Shown here piece by piece: positions 7,166-15,800 of a stretch of DNA of 64,000 nt. Every line of letters starts with the position of its first letter. Positions within the stretch are counted from its first letter, which is position 1. Below the pieces are notes generated by a model. The model saw only the letters and a program-made list of their open reading frames with translations. It made no database searches and was not told the origin of the DNA. Position numbers and translations under genes: made by a program. The DNA is from an uncultured Oscillospiraceae bacterium (GTDB lineage: Bacteria; Bacillota; Clostridia; Oscillospirales; Oscillospiraceae). The stretch covers positions 1-64,000 of the forward strand of contig CANQBA010000010.1 of NCBI GenBank assembly GCA_947589545.1, written 5' to 3'.

Positions 7166-8971
7166 TCACTCGTCCAGGAGCCCCGCCAGCTCGTCGATGA
7201 GCTCGCCAAAGAGCTTCAGCGCGTCGTTCACCGGCTGGGGGGCGCTCATATCCACGCCGGCGATTTTCAGCAGGGAGACAGGGTCGGTAGAGCAGCCGCC
7301 GGAGAGGAATTTCAAATAGTCCCGCACCGCCTCCGGGCCGCCGGTGAGGATGCGCTGGGACAGCGCCATAGCGGCGGAGAAGCCCGTGGCGTACTGATAG
7401 ACGTAGAACCGGCGGTAGAAGTGGGGGATCCGCGCCCACTCCATGGCGATCTCGTCGTCCACCACCATGTCGGGCCCGTAGTAGAGCCGGTTCAGCTCCG
7501 CGTAGATGTCGCAGAGGCGCTTTGCCGTCAGGGCCTCGCCCCCCTCGGCCAGGGTGTGGGTCTTCAGCTCGAACTCCGCGAACATGGTCTGCCGGTACAG
7601 GGTGGTACGGAATTGCTCCAGGAAATAGTTGATCAGCACCGCCCGCTGGCGCCTGTCCGTGGTGCGGTCCAGAAGATACCGCATGAGGATGGCCTCGTTG
7701 CAGGTGGAGGCCACCTCCGCCACAAAGAGCACATACCCGGCATACACCGTGGGCTGGTTCTTGGTGCTCAGATACGAGTGCATGGCGTGGCCCATCTCGT
7801 GGGCCAGGGTGAAGACGCTTTCCAGGTTGTCGTTGTAGTTGAGCAGGACGTAGGGGTGGATCCGCGCGCCGCTGGAATAGGCGCCGGCCCGCTTGCCCTG
7901 ATTTTCGTAGATATCCATCCAGCGGCCCTCAAAGGCGGAGCGCAGGACGCGGCTGTACTCCTCGCCGTACACCCGCGCGGCCTCCAGAACGTCGCGTTTG
8001 GCCTCCTCAAAATCGATGACCCGATCCGCCTCGGGGACGATGGAGACATAGAGGTCGTACATGCGCAGCTCGTCAAGCCCCATGGTCTTCTTCCGCAGGG
8101 CCACATATTTATACATCTTGTCCAGGTTCTGATGGACGGCCTCCAGCAGGTTGTGGTACACGCTCTCGGGGATCTCCGAGGGGAAGAGGGCCGACTGCAG
8201 GGCGGAATCGTATTTGCGCGCCCTGGCCTGAAAGACGTTCTTCTGGATCTCCGCGTTCAGCATGGCGGCCAGGCCGTTTTTAAAGCCGGCGTAGGTGTGA
8301 TAAAGGGATTCGTAGGCGTTTTTCCGCAGCGTCCTGTCGGGGCTGGTCATCAGCGCCAGGTAGCTGCCGTGGGTGACCGGGTGCTCCGCGCCCTGGCTGT
8401 CCCGGGCGGCGGGGAACCGCATATCCGCGTCGGAGAAGGCGTTGAAGATCTGGGACGGCCCCCGGGAGATCTGGCTGGCGGCGGCCAGCAGCTCCTCCTC
8501 CGGCCGGGAGAGGGTGTGCTCCCGGCCCCGGCGGGCGCGGGTGAGGTACCGGCGGTACTTCTCCAGCCCCGGCTCCTGGGCGTAAAACCGCTCCAGCGTC
8601 TCCTCCGGGATATCGTTGATCTCCGGCCCCTCAAAGGCCGTGGCGCTGCCCAGCTTCACCCCAAAGCTGGAAAGCCTTCCCTGCATGGCCTGGTAGACGG
8701 GGTTGGCCGTGTCCTCGTCGTGGCGGAGCATGGGGTAGGAGAACACCGGATCCAGCCGCTCCTCCGTCCTTTCACTGAGCTCCAAAAACTCCAGAAGCGT
8801 CTTCGCCGACTGGCCCAGACGCCCCCGGTAGGCCGCCGCCTGGGCGGGGATCTCCTGGCACGCCTCAAAGGCCTTTTCCCAGGCCTCGTCGCTGGGAAAA
8901 AGATCCTCGATGCTCCAGCAGGTGTCCTTCTCCCGCTGGGCCCGCGTGACGATCTGTTTTTTCTCTGCCAT
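7166..8971 (-). CDS. pepF: Oligoendopeptidase F (M3B metallopeptidase)
   Basis: A 601-residue cytoplasmic zinc peptidase that cuts short oligopeptides. The catalytic HEMGH (HEXXH) is at residues 391-395 in FTLAHEMGHAMHSYLS, and the downstream glutamate ligand is in the FVAEVASTCNEAIL stretch. Length and domain order match PepF. An upstream in-frame start would add 17 residues, but the ATG at 8971 carries a GGAGG site at correct spacing, so it was chosen. It follows the degenerate S24-like gene by 44 bp and may share its transcript. Confidence 0.95.
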   Translation of the reverse strand: MAEKKQIVTRAQREKDTCWSIEDLFPSDEAWEKAFEACQEIPAQAAAYRGRLGQSAKTLLEFLELSERTEERLDPVFSYPMLRHDEDTANPVYQAMQGRLSSFGVKLGSATAFEGPEINDIPEETLERFYAQEPGLEKYRRYLTRARRGREHTLSRPEEELLAAASQISRGPSQIFNAFSDADMRFPAARDSQGAEHPVTHGSYLALMTSPDRTLRKNAYESLYHTYAGFKNGLAAMLNAEIQKNVFQARARKYDSALQSALFPSEIPESVYHNLLEAVHQNLDKMYKYVALRKKTMGLDELRMYDLYVSIVPEADRVIDFEEAKRDVLEAARVYGEEYSRVLRSAFEGRWMDIYENQGKRAGAYSSGARIHPYVLLNYNDNLESVFTLAHEMGHAMHSYLSTKNQPTVYAGYVLFVAEVASTCNEAILMRYLLDRTTDRRQRAVLINYFLEQFRTTLYRQTMFAEFELKTHTLAEGGEALTAKRLCDIYAELNRLYYGPDMVVDDEIAMEWARIPHFYRRFYVYQYATGFSAAMALSQRILTGGPEAVRDYLKFLSGGCSTDPVSLLKIAGVDMSAPQPVNDALKLFGELIDELAGLLDE

Positions 8972-9014
8972 TTTTCCGTCCTCCGTTCTCGTTGATAAGA
9001 AGTTGTTCTCCGCT

Positions 9015-9350
9015 TTACTCAATCCCCGGCAGCGGGGCCGGCTCCGGCATCAGCACCCGGGCAAAGAGCGTCACGGCTCCGGCGGGGAGCGTCCTGTCCA
9101 GCTCGCGCCGGGCGCGGTTCAGGGGAAAGAGGTAGGCGTTCCCCTCGCTGTCCTCCAGATACTGCCGGCATACAAGGGCCCCGTCCACCAGGAAGATGCC
9201 CACCTCCCCCGGGGCCAGGGGGCCGGGCCGGGCGGCAAAGACCGTCTCGCCCTTTTTCAGATACGGCTCCATGGTGTCGTCCGCCATGACCACGCCGAAT
9301 TCCGTCCCCCGGGGGACAAGGGCGGGGTCGCGGAAGCTCATTTCGGCCAT
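9015..9350 (-). CDS. S24/LexA-like domain protein lacking the catalytic dyad
   Basis: A 111-residue protein made of only an S24 peptidase-like (LexA C-terminal) fold: FGVVMADDTMEPYLKKGETVFA aligns with the family's G.SMEP...G..v motif, and GEVGIFLVDGALVCRQY with the second motif. The nucleophile serine is threonine (T26) and the lysine expected before the arginine of the KR pair is cysteine (VCRQY), so self-cleavage is unlikely. No helix-turn-helix is present. The start is one base after the ktrA stop codon, so the two are translationally linked. Its role is unknown; a sensor or scaffold use of the fold is only a guess. Confidence 0.7.
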   Translation of the reverse strand: MAEMSFRDPALVPRGTEFGVVMADDTMEPYLKKGETVFAARPGPLAPGEVGIFLVDGALVCRQYLEDSEGNAYLFPLNRARRELDRTLPAGAVTLFARVLMPEPAPLPGIE

Positions 9351-9351
9351 T

Positions 9352-10002
9352 TTACGCCCTGCCCGCCAGCTTAAAGACGTCGGAGGAGGCGCCCATGACC
9401 ATGATGTGATCCCCCTCGCAGAAGATATACCCGGGGCCGGGGGCTGCCAGGATCTTCTCGCCCTTCTTGATGGCGATGATGTTGACGTTGTGCTTTTTCC
9501 GCACGTCCACGCCCACGATGGTGTCCCCCACCCAGGCTCTGGGGGTCTTGATCTCATAGATAGCCACATCCTCCGTCAGGGGGATGAAGTCGAAAATATT
9601 GTCGGAATTGTACCGCACGGCCACCCGCTCGGCGATCTCCCGCTCGGGGTAGACCACCTCGGTGGCGCCGATCTGCTTTAAGAGCATCTCCTGGATGTCC
9701 TGGGTGGTCTTGGAGATGACCCGCTTGGCCCCGTGGCGCTTGAGCAGCGCCGTGGTCACCAGGGAGGACTGAAAATCGTCCCCCGTGGTCACAAAGCACA
9801 GGTCAAAATTCTCCACCCCCAGCGACTCGATCACCGGCTCCCTGGTGCAGTCGCCGATGGAGCACTCGGTAAACTGGTTGGCCATCAGCTCCACCAGCTC
9901 CGGATCCTTGTCCACGATCATCACGTCGTTGCCCAGCTCCTGCATCCGCACCGCCAGATGGCGGCCGAACCGGCCCAGGCCGATCACCAGAACGGATTTC
10001 AT
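9352..10002 (-). CDS. ktrA: Potassium uptake regulatory subunit KtrA/TrkA
   Basis: The 216-residue cytoplasmic protein forms a gating ring on a Ktr/Trk potassium channel and binds nucleotides. It shows an RCK_N Rossmann fold (SVLVIGLGRFGRHLA with the GxGxxG loop; acidic VDKD at the end of strand 2) followed by an RCK_C domain from about residue 135. Length equals KtrA. It lies 13 bp downstream of the ktrB-like gene, in the same direction, so the pair encodes channel and regulator together. Confidence 0.93.
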   Translation of the reverse strand: MKSVLVIGLGRFGRHLAVRMQELGNDVMIVDKDPELVELMANQFTECSIGDCTREPVIESLGVENFDLCFVTTGDDFQSSLVTTALLKRHGAKRVISKTTQDIQEMLLKQIGATEVVYPEREIAERVAVRYNSDNIFDFIPLTEDVAIYEIKTPRAWVGDTIVGVDVRKKHNVNIIAIKKGEKILAAPGPGYIFCEGDHIMVMGASSDVFKLAGRA

Positions 10003-10015
10003 ACTATACCTCCTG

Positions 10016-11356
10016 TCAACCGACTAAAAGCTTGCCCGTGGGGAAGCGCATAGGCGACGCGCCCTGCTCGCCGGTGAGGGCGATGGCCATGGTCAGGCCC
10101 CCGATGCGCCCCGCGAACATCAGCGCCGTCAAAATCAGCTTGGCGGCCACGCCCAGCCCCGCCGTGATCCCCGTGGAGAGGCCCACGGTGGCGACGGCGG
10201 AGATCACCTCAAAAAGCGCGTCCCGCAGACCCACCGCGTCCAGGGCGCACAGGCCGCAGGTGGCGGCCAGGATCAGCGTCAGATAGATGACCACGATGGC
10301 CGTGGCCTGCCGCACCGTGTCGTCGTCGATGCGCCGCTTGAACACCACCGGAGGCGACTTCTTCATGGACGCGGCGGTGCAGATCAGCACCACGGCCACG
10401 GTGGTGGTCTTGAGGCCGCCGGCGGTGGAGCCGGGGGAGCCGCCGATGAGCATCAGCACCATGGTGAGCAGCGCCCCGGCGTCGGAAAGGGACGACATGG
10501 GCACCGTGGCAAAGCCCGCCGTGCGCGGCGTCACCGCCTGAAAGAGCGCCAGCAGCAGCTTGTCGCCCATCGAGCGCCCCGCGAAGGCGGCGGAATTTTC
10601 AAAGAGGAGAAAGAGCGCCGTAGGCGCGGCGATCAGGAAGACGGTCATCACCACCACCAGCTTTGAGTGGAGCTTCAACTCCTTGAGCCGGCATTTGGTG
10701 TTGATCAGATCGTCCCACACAATGAAGCCCAGTCCGCCCACCACGATCAGGGCCGCGATGGTCAGCACCACCAGCGGATCCGTGGCGAAGGCGGAGAGAG
10801 ACGCGCCGCCCCGGTAATCGCCCATCAGGTCGAATCCCGCGTTGCAGAAGGCGGAAATGGAATGAAAGACCGCGAACCACAGGCCCCTGCCCCAGCCGAA
10901 GAGGGGGACGAAGCGGATCGCCAGCAGGGCGGCCCCCACGGCCTCGCAGAGGAAGGTGCCGGTAAAAAGCCGCCGCACCAGCTTTACAACGCCGCCGTAG
11001 CTGTCGTTGCCAGCGGCCTGCATCAGCATCCGCGTGTCCGCCAGACTGGCCCGCTTGCGCACCATGGAGAAAAAGCCCGTGATGATGGTCATGGCCCCCA
11101 GGCCCCCCACCTGGATGAGCAGAAGGATCACGACCTGCCCGAAAAGACTCCAGTACCCGGCGGTATCCACCACCGCCAGGCCCGTGACGCAGGCCGCCGA
11201 CGTGGCGGTAAAGAGGCAGTCCACATAGGGCGTCCAGACGCCCGCCGCCGAAGCCGGCGGCGTCATCAGCAGAAGGGAGCCCAGCAGGATCACCCCCAGG
11301 AAGCTCAGGACAATGAGCCTCACCGGCGTGGCCCGCCGTCGTATTTTGGCGTTCAC
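10016..11356 (-). CDS. ktrB: Potassium uptake membrane subunit KtrB/TrkH
   Basis: A 446-residue membrane channel of the SKT superfamily that takes up potassium with its RCK partner. The four pore loops are visible: TSAACVTGLAV, SISAFCNAGFDL, VTPRTAGFATV and SAVATVGLSTGIT, each with the selectivity glycine. Its length suits KtrB rather than the longer proteobacterial TrkH. The frame opens 15 codons earlier, but the GTG at 11356 has a GGGGAGGTG site and was chosen. A sigma-A promoter lies directly upstream. Confidence 0.93.
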   Translation of the reverse strand: MNAKIRRRATPVRLIVLSFLGVILLGSLLLMTPPASAAGVWTPYVDCLFTATSAACVTGLAVVDTAGYWSLFGQVVILLLIQVGGLGAMTIITGFFSMVRKRASLADTRMLMQAAGNDSYGGVVKLVRRLFTGTFLCEAVGAALLAIRFVPLFGWGRGLWFAVFHSISAFCNAGFDLMGDYRGGASLSAFATDPLVVLTIAALIVVGGLGFIVWDDLINTKCRLKELKLHSKLVVVMTVFLIAAPTALFLLFENSAAFAGRSMGDKLLLALFQAVTPRTAGFATVPMSSLSDAGALLTMVLMLIGGSPGSTAGGLKTTTVAVVLICTAASMKKSPPVVFKRRIDDDTVRQATAIVVIYLTLILAATCGLCALDAVGLRDALFEVISAVATVGLSTGITAGLGVAAKLILTALMFAGRIGGLTMAIALTGEQGASPMRFPTGKLLVG

Positions 11357-11389
11357 CGCGTCACCTCCCCGCAAAATCGAACAAAATTC

Positions 11390-11418
11390 ATTGTACCGCA
11401 TAACCGCTCAAAAAGCAA
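11390..11418 (-). promoter_or_regulatory. Sigma-A promoter of the ktrB-ktrA operon
   Basis: On the minus strand TTGCTT (11413-11418), 17 bp and TACAAT (11390-11395). It would drive ktrB, ktrA, the S24-like gene and possibly pepF. Confidence 0.65.
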
Positions 11419-11461
11419 GGAATTATATGTTAATTTTGTTCAAACGAATACTCAGCAAAAT

Positions 11462-11483
11462 GCCCTTCGCTGAAGCGAAGGGC
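11462..11483 (-). terminator. Terminator of the division/translation operon
   Basis: GCCCTTCGC and GCGAAGGGC form a 9-bp stem with a 4-nt loop that overlaps the rluD stop codon; ATTTTG follows on the minus strand. It ends the long leftward operon before the ktrB promoter. Confidence 0.7.
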
Positions 11484-12397
11484 TATCGGAGGGCTTGCTC
11501 GTGCAATTTTTTCAGTACCGCCTGAAAATAGGCCGGAAGCTCACACGTCACCGTCATGCGCTCCCCGGTGGCGGGGTGGTCAAAGCGGAGCTCCCTGGCG
11601 TGGAGGCACTGGCCCTCAAGGCCCGGAACGGGCTTTCTGGCCCCGTAGACGGTGTCGCCCAGGATCGGGTGGCCGATGCTCGCCATATGCACCCGGATCT
11701 GGTGGGTGCGCCCCGTCTCCAAGCGGCAGCGCACATGGGTAAACCCGGGAAACCGCTCCAGCACCTCCCAGTGGGTCACGGCGGGGCGGGCATTTTTCTC
11801 CGTCACGCACATGCGCTTCCTGTCGGTGGGGTGGCGGCCGATGGGGGCGTCCACGGTGCCGGTATCCTCCCGCAGGTTCCCCATGACCACGCACTCGTAG
11901 GTCCTGGACAGGGTGTGATCCTTCAGCTGTTCGGCGAGGCTCCTGTGGGCCGCGTCGTTTTTGGCGGCGATGATAAGGCCCGAGGTGTCCTTGTCGATCC
12001 GGTGGACGATGCCGGGGCGCAATACGCCGTTGATGCCGCTGAGCTCCTCCCCGCAGTGGGCCATCAGGGCGTTGACCAGCGTCCCGCCGGCGTGGCCGGG
12101 GGCGGGATGGACAACCATCCCCTTGGGCTTGTTGACCACGATGACGTCACCGTCCTCGTAGACGATGTCCAGCGGGATATCCTCCGCCGCGATCTCCGGC
12201 GTCTCCGGCTCCGGGATGTCCAGCGTCAGCTGATCCCCCGGCGCGGGCCGGGCGCTTTTTTTCACGGCCCTTCCCCGGCAGGTGACGCGCCCCTCCTCCA
12301 GGAGCTTCTGGACAAAGGCGCGGCTGAGCTCCGGCATGGCCGCCGCGATCAGGGCGTCCACGCGCCCGGACTCAGTTACCGTCAGCGTCGCCGTCAT
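11483..12397 (-). CDS. rluD: RluD-type 23S rRNA pseudouridine synthase
   Basis: A 304-residue RluA-family enzyme that isomerises uridines in large-subunit rRNA. It has an N-terminal S4 RNA-binding domain (about residues 12-60) and a catalytic domain with the signature HRIDKDTSGL whose aspartate is the nucleophile, plus the ETGRTHQIRVH motif. Within the RluA/C/D group the S4 domain and length fit RluD, but the exact target uridines cannot be fixed. It overlaps the end of lspA by 26 bp and is the last gene of its operon; lspA next to rluD is a common Firmicutes pairing. Confidence 0.92.
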   Translation of the reverse strand: MTATLTVTESGRVDALIAAAMPELSRAFVQKLLEEGRVTCRGRAVKKSARPAPGDQLTLDIPEPETPEIAAEDIPLDIVYEDGDVIVVNKPKGMVVHPAPGHAGGTLVNALMAHCGEELSGINGVLRPGIVHRIDKDTSGLIIAAKNDAAHRSLAEQLKDHTLSRTYECVVMGNLREDTGTVDAPIGRHPTDRKRMCVTEKNARPAVTHWEVLERFPGFTHVRCRLETGRTHQIRVHMASIGHPILGDTVYGARKPVPGLEGQCLHARELRFDHPATGERMTVTCELPAYFQAVLKKLHEQALR

Positions 12398-12878
12398 GGG
12401 CCTCCTCCTTCAGCCTCTCCGCCTTTTTCGCCCGCTCCTCCCGCAGAGTGCGGAGGATGTATAAGAGGCAAAACAGCGCCGCGCCCACGTCGATGAAGCT
12501 GTCCGCCAGATTGAACACCGCGAAGCGCACAAATTCCGGGTCGATCATATCCACCACATAGCCAAGAAACGCCCGGTCGATGAGATTCCCCAGGTCGCCG
12601 CCCAGCACCAGAGCCAGACCCAGCTTCTCCCAGCCGGTAAAGCTTCCCTTCCAGAGAAGCCACACCAGCAGTACCGCCACCGCGCCGGACACCGCCGCCA
12701 GGATCCAGGTGTGCTCCGAAAGCAGGGAAAAGGCCATGCCGGTGTTGCGGATATGCGTCAGGCTCACAAAGCCGGGGATCAGCTCCACATACCCCTCCAG
12801 GGGGATGTGGCGGACCACCCAGCCTTTAAAAAGCTGATCCACGGCACAGCAGGCCGCCGCGATGAGAAAATAAAGCAT
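12372..12878 (-). CDS. lspA: Lipoprotein signal peptidase (SPase II)
   Basis: The 168-residue membrane protease removes signal peptides from diacylated prolipoproteins. Four membrane segments are present and both catalytic aspartate regions are visible: GNLIDRAFLGYVVDMID and FNLADSFIDVG. Its C-terminus carries an extra charged tail of about 20 residues encoded in the overlap with rluD. It follows ileS by 60 bp in the same direction. The GerC lipoprotein encoded at the right end of the window would be one of its substrates. Confidence 0.95.
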   Translation of the reverse strand: MLYFLIAAACCAVDQLFKGWVVRHIPLEGYVELIPGFVSLTHIRNTGMAFSLLSEHTWILAAVSGAVAVLLVWLLWKGSFTGWEKLGLALVLGGDLGNLIDRAFLGYVVDMIDPEFVRFAVFNLADSFIDVGAALFCLLYILRTLREERAKKAERLKEEAHDGDADGN

Positions 12879-12938
12879 ACAGACACCCTTATATTGGCGC
12901 GGGCGGGTTCCTGACCCGCCCGCTGATGGATGATTCTC

Positions 12939-15749
12939 TTAAAGGTTTTTTACCACGTCGGCGCATCTCCGGCACAGCTCCGGGTGATCGTGGTCACAGC
13001 CCACCGTCTCGGCTCTGTTCCAGCACCGCAGGCACTTGGGCGCGTCGCAGGGGGCCACCGCCACGGTCACGCCGGGGAAGCTCTCGCCGGGAAGGCCCTC
13101 GCCCTGTCCGTACACCACGGTCACGCGGGAGACGATGAACATCTGGGCCAGATCCATCCCCGCCAGCCTGTCAAAATCGTCCCTGGCCTCCGGGGAGACG
13201 TACAGGGTCACCTGGGCGTCCAGGGGCTTGCCGATGGACTTGTCGGCACGCTTTACCTCCAGCGCCTTCAGCACGTCGGCCCTGAGGGCGATGAGCTTAT
13301 CCCAGCGCTGGGCCTCGGTATCGTCAAACCGGTACTCCGGGTGGACGGCGGGCATGTCGTTGAGCATCACATGGAGGCCGTTGGCCGTCCTGTCGTGGGG
13401 CATGGACTGCCAGATCTCGTCGCTGGTGAAGGCCAGAATGGGGGCCAGGAGCCGCACCATGGCGTCCAGAATGGCGTAGATGGCGCTCTGGGCGCTGCGG
13501 CGGGAAAGGGAGTCGGTTGCGTCGCAGTACAGCCTGTCCTTGATGATGTCCAGGTAGAAGCTGGACATCTCCACCACGCAGAAGTTGTGGATGGCGTAGG
13601 TGACCGCGTGGAACTCGTACCGCTCGTAGGCCGCCAGGCACTTCTCCACCAGGGCGTTCATCTGCACCATCGCCCACTTGTCCAGCGGGAGCATCTGGTC
13701 AAACGCCACCGGCGCGTCAGGGTCAAAGCCGTTGAGATTCCCCAGGATATACCGGGCGGTGTTGCGGATCTTCAGATACTTGTCGGAGAGCTGCTTGAAG
13801 ATGTTCTCCGAGCAGCGCATATCGTTGCGGTAGTCGGCGCTGGCGGCCCAGAGCCGCACCAGATCCGCGCCGTATTTTTTGATGATGTCCTCCGGGGCGA
13901 TGCCGTTGCCCAGGGACTTGTGCATCTGCCGGCCCTCGCCGTCCACCGTCCAGCCGTGGGTGAGGACAGCCCTGTAAGGCGCGCCGCCCTTTACCGCCAC
14001 GGCGGTGAGGAGGCTTGACTGGAACCAGCCGCGGTACTGATCGCCGCCCTCCATGTAGAGGTCGGCCGGCCAGCAGCCGGGGGCGTCCAGCTCCATGGAG
14101 GCTATGTGGGTGGAGCCGGAGTCGAACCAGCCGTCCAGGGTGTCCGTCTCCTTCTCAAAGTGACGGCCGCCGCACGCCGGGCAGACAAAGCCCTCCGGGG
14201 CGATCTCGTCCGCGGTGAGCTCAAACCAGGCGTTGGAGCCCCTCTCCCGGAAGAGGTCGGAGATCTTCTCGATGGTCTCCTCCGTGCAGACAGGCTTGCC
14301 GCACTCAGAGCAGTAGAGCACCGGGATGGGCAGGCCCCAGTGGCGCTGACGGGAGATGCACCAGTCGGCACGCTCCCGGATCATGGAGCTGATGCGGTCG
14401 CGGCCCCAATCGGGCATCCAGGTGACGGCGCAGGCGGCCTGAACGGCCTCCTCCTTAAAGGCGTCCACGGAGCAGAACCACTGGTCGGTGGCCCGGAAAA
14501 TAATGGGGTGCTTGCACCGCCAGCAGTGGGGGTAGGAGTGGGTGATGTTCTCGGAGGCGAGAAGCGCCCCGCAGGCCACCAGGTCGTTGTAGATGGGCTC
14601 GTGGGCCTTCAGCACGTCCAGGCCCTCGTATTTCCCGGCGTCCGCCGTGAAGTGCCCGGAGTCGTCCACATTCACCACCAGGTCGCGCCCGGAGGGGATC
14701 TGGGGATACTTCTGGCAGACGAAGAAGTCGTCGGCGCCGTAGGCCGGAGCGGTGTGGACACAGCCGGTGCCGGCGTCCAGGGTGACGTGGTCGCCCACGA
14801 TCACAAGACTGGTCTGGTCAAAGAGGGGGTGCTGGGCGGTCATCAGCTCCAGCTCCGCGCCCTTAAAGGTCGCCAGGACCTCAGTGGCCTCCAGCCCGGC
14901 CTTTTTGAGGACGGACTCACTAAGCTCCTTGGCCATGATGTACACCTCGCCGTTGCTGGCGCGGGTCAGGGTATAGTCGTAGCCGGGATTCAGGCAGATG
15001 GCCAGGTTCCCGGGGATGGTCCAGGTGGTGGTGGTCCAGATGACGAAGTAGATGTTGTCCAAAGGCGCGTAGGCGGCGAGCTTCCCCATGTCGTCTTTGA
15101 CCCTGAATTTCACAAAGATCGTGGTAACCGGATCCTCGCTGTACTCGATCTCCGCCTCGGCCAGGGCCGTCTCGTCGTGGGGGCACCAGTAGACGGGCTT
15201 CTTGCCCTTGTAGATGTAGCCCTTCCGGTACATCTCCCCAAAGACCTTGACCTCTTCGGCCTCGAACCTGGGATCCATGGTCAGGTACGGCCGATCCCAG
15301 TCCGCCACATACCCCAGGCGCTTGAACTCGTCCCGCTGGATATTCACAAAATTCTGGGCGAAATCCTGGCAGGCGGAGCGGAATTCCGGCACGCTCATGG
15401 CCTTGCGGTTCAGCTTCTGCTGCTTGATGATGGCCGACTCGATGGGCATCCCGTGGTTGTCCCAGCCGGGGGTGAAGGGGGTGCGATACCCGGTCATGGA
15501 CTTATAGCGGACAATGAAGTCCTTGATGGCCTTGTTGAGGGCGTGGCCCATGTGCAGATGTCCGTTGGAGAACGGAGGGCCGTCGTGGAGCACAAAGAGG
15601 GGCTTCCCCTCGTTGCGCCGGAGCATCTCGTGATAGAGATCGATCTCCTGCCAGCGCTCCAGCATCCCCGGCTCCCTGGCCGGCAGAGAGGCGCGCATGG
15701 GGAAATCGGTTTTCGGAAGGTTGACTGTCTGGTTGTAATCCTGTGGCAT
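12939..15749 (-). CDS. ileS: Isoleucyl-tRNA synthetase
   Basis: A class Ia synthetase of 936 residues that charges tRNA-Ile. The HIGH motif appears as GHLHMGH in PPFSNGHLHMGHALNKA, the KMSKS region as QMHKSLGN, the editing domain lies between, and the C-terminus holds a zinc knuckle (CLRCW and CRRC). Size and zinc tail match the bacterial-type enzyme rather than the mupirocin-resistant eukaryote-like type. It sits 51 bp after divIVA; that gap is too short for a T-box, so the gene is probably expressed from the operon promoter. Confidence 0.97.
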   Translation of the reverse strand: MPQDYNQTVNLPKTDFPMRASLPAREPGMLERWQEIDLYHEMLRRNEGKPLFVLHDGPPFSNGHLHMGHALNKAIKDFIVRYKSMTGYRTPFTPGWDNHGMPIESAIIKQQKLNRKAMSVPEFRSACQDFAQNFVNIQRDEFKRLGYVADWDRPYLTMDPRFEAEEVKVFGEMYRKGYIYKGKKPVYWCPHDETALAEAEIEYSEDPVTTIFVKFRVKDDMGKLAAYAPLDNIYFVIWTTTTWTIPGNLAICLNPGYDYTLTRASNGEVYIMAKELSESVLKKAGLEATEVLATFKGAELELMTAQHPLFDQTSLVIVGDHVTLDAGTGCVHTAPAYGADDFFVCQKYPQIPSGRDLVVNVDDSGHFTADAGKYEGLDVLKAHEPIYNDLVACGALLASENITHSYPHCWRCKHPIIFRATDQWFCSVDAFKEEAVQAACAVTWMPDWGRDRISSMIRERADWCISRQRHWGLPIPVLYCSECGKPVCTEETIEKISDLFRERGSNAWFELTADEIAPEGFVCPACGGRHFEKETDTLDGWFDSGSTHIASMELDAPGCWPADLYMEGGDQYRGWFQSSLLTAVAVKGGAPYRAVLTHGWTVDGEGRQMHKSLGNGIAPEDIIKKYGADLVRLWAASADYRNDMRCSENIFKQLSDKYLKIRNTARYILGNLNGFDPDAPVAFDQMLPLDKWAMVQMNALVEKCLAAYERYEFHAVTYAIHNFCVVEMSSFYLDIIKDRLYCDATDSLSRRSAQSAIYAILDAMVRLLAPILAFTSDEIWQSMPHDRTANGLHVMLNDMPAVHPEYRFDDTEAQRWDKLIALRADVLKALEVKRADKSIGKPLDAQVTLYVSPEARDDFDRLAGMDLAQMFIVSRVTVVYGQGEGLPGESFPGVTVAVAPCDAPKCLRCWNRAETVGCDHDHPELCRRCADVVKNL

Positions 15750-15800
15750 GTTCGGAGCTCCTCAATTTCCTGACTGATTTACATTCTGTGAAAAACGCCG

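Noticed and set aside
7421..8995. 524-codon open frame on the plus strand
   Set aside because: Shadow of pepF; composition is typical of antisense frames.
9351..9569. N-terminal extension of the S24-like frame
   Set aside because: It overlaps ktrA out of frame and has no domain match.
14106..15773. 555-codon open frame on the plus strand
   Set aside because: Shadow of ileS on the other strand; no family motif and no ribosome site.
15750..15800. T-box for ileS
   Set aside because: The gap to divIVA is only about 50 bp and lacks the GGGTGGNACCGCG element.
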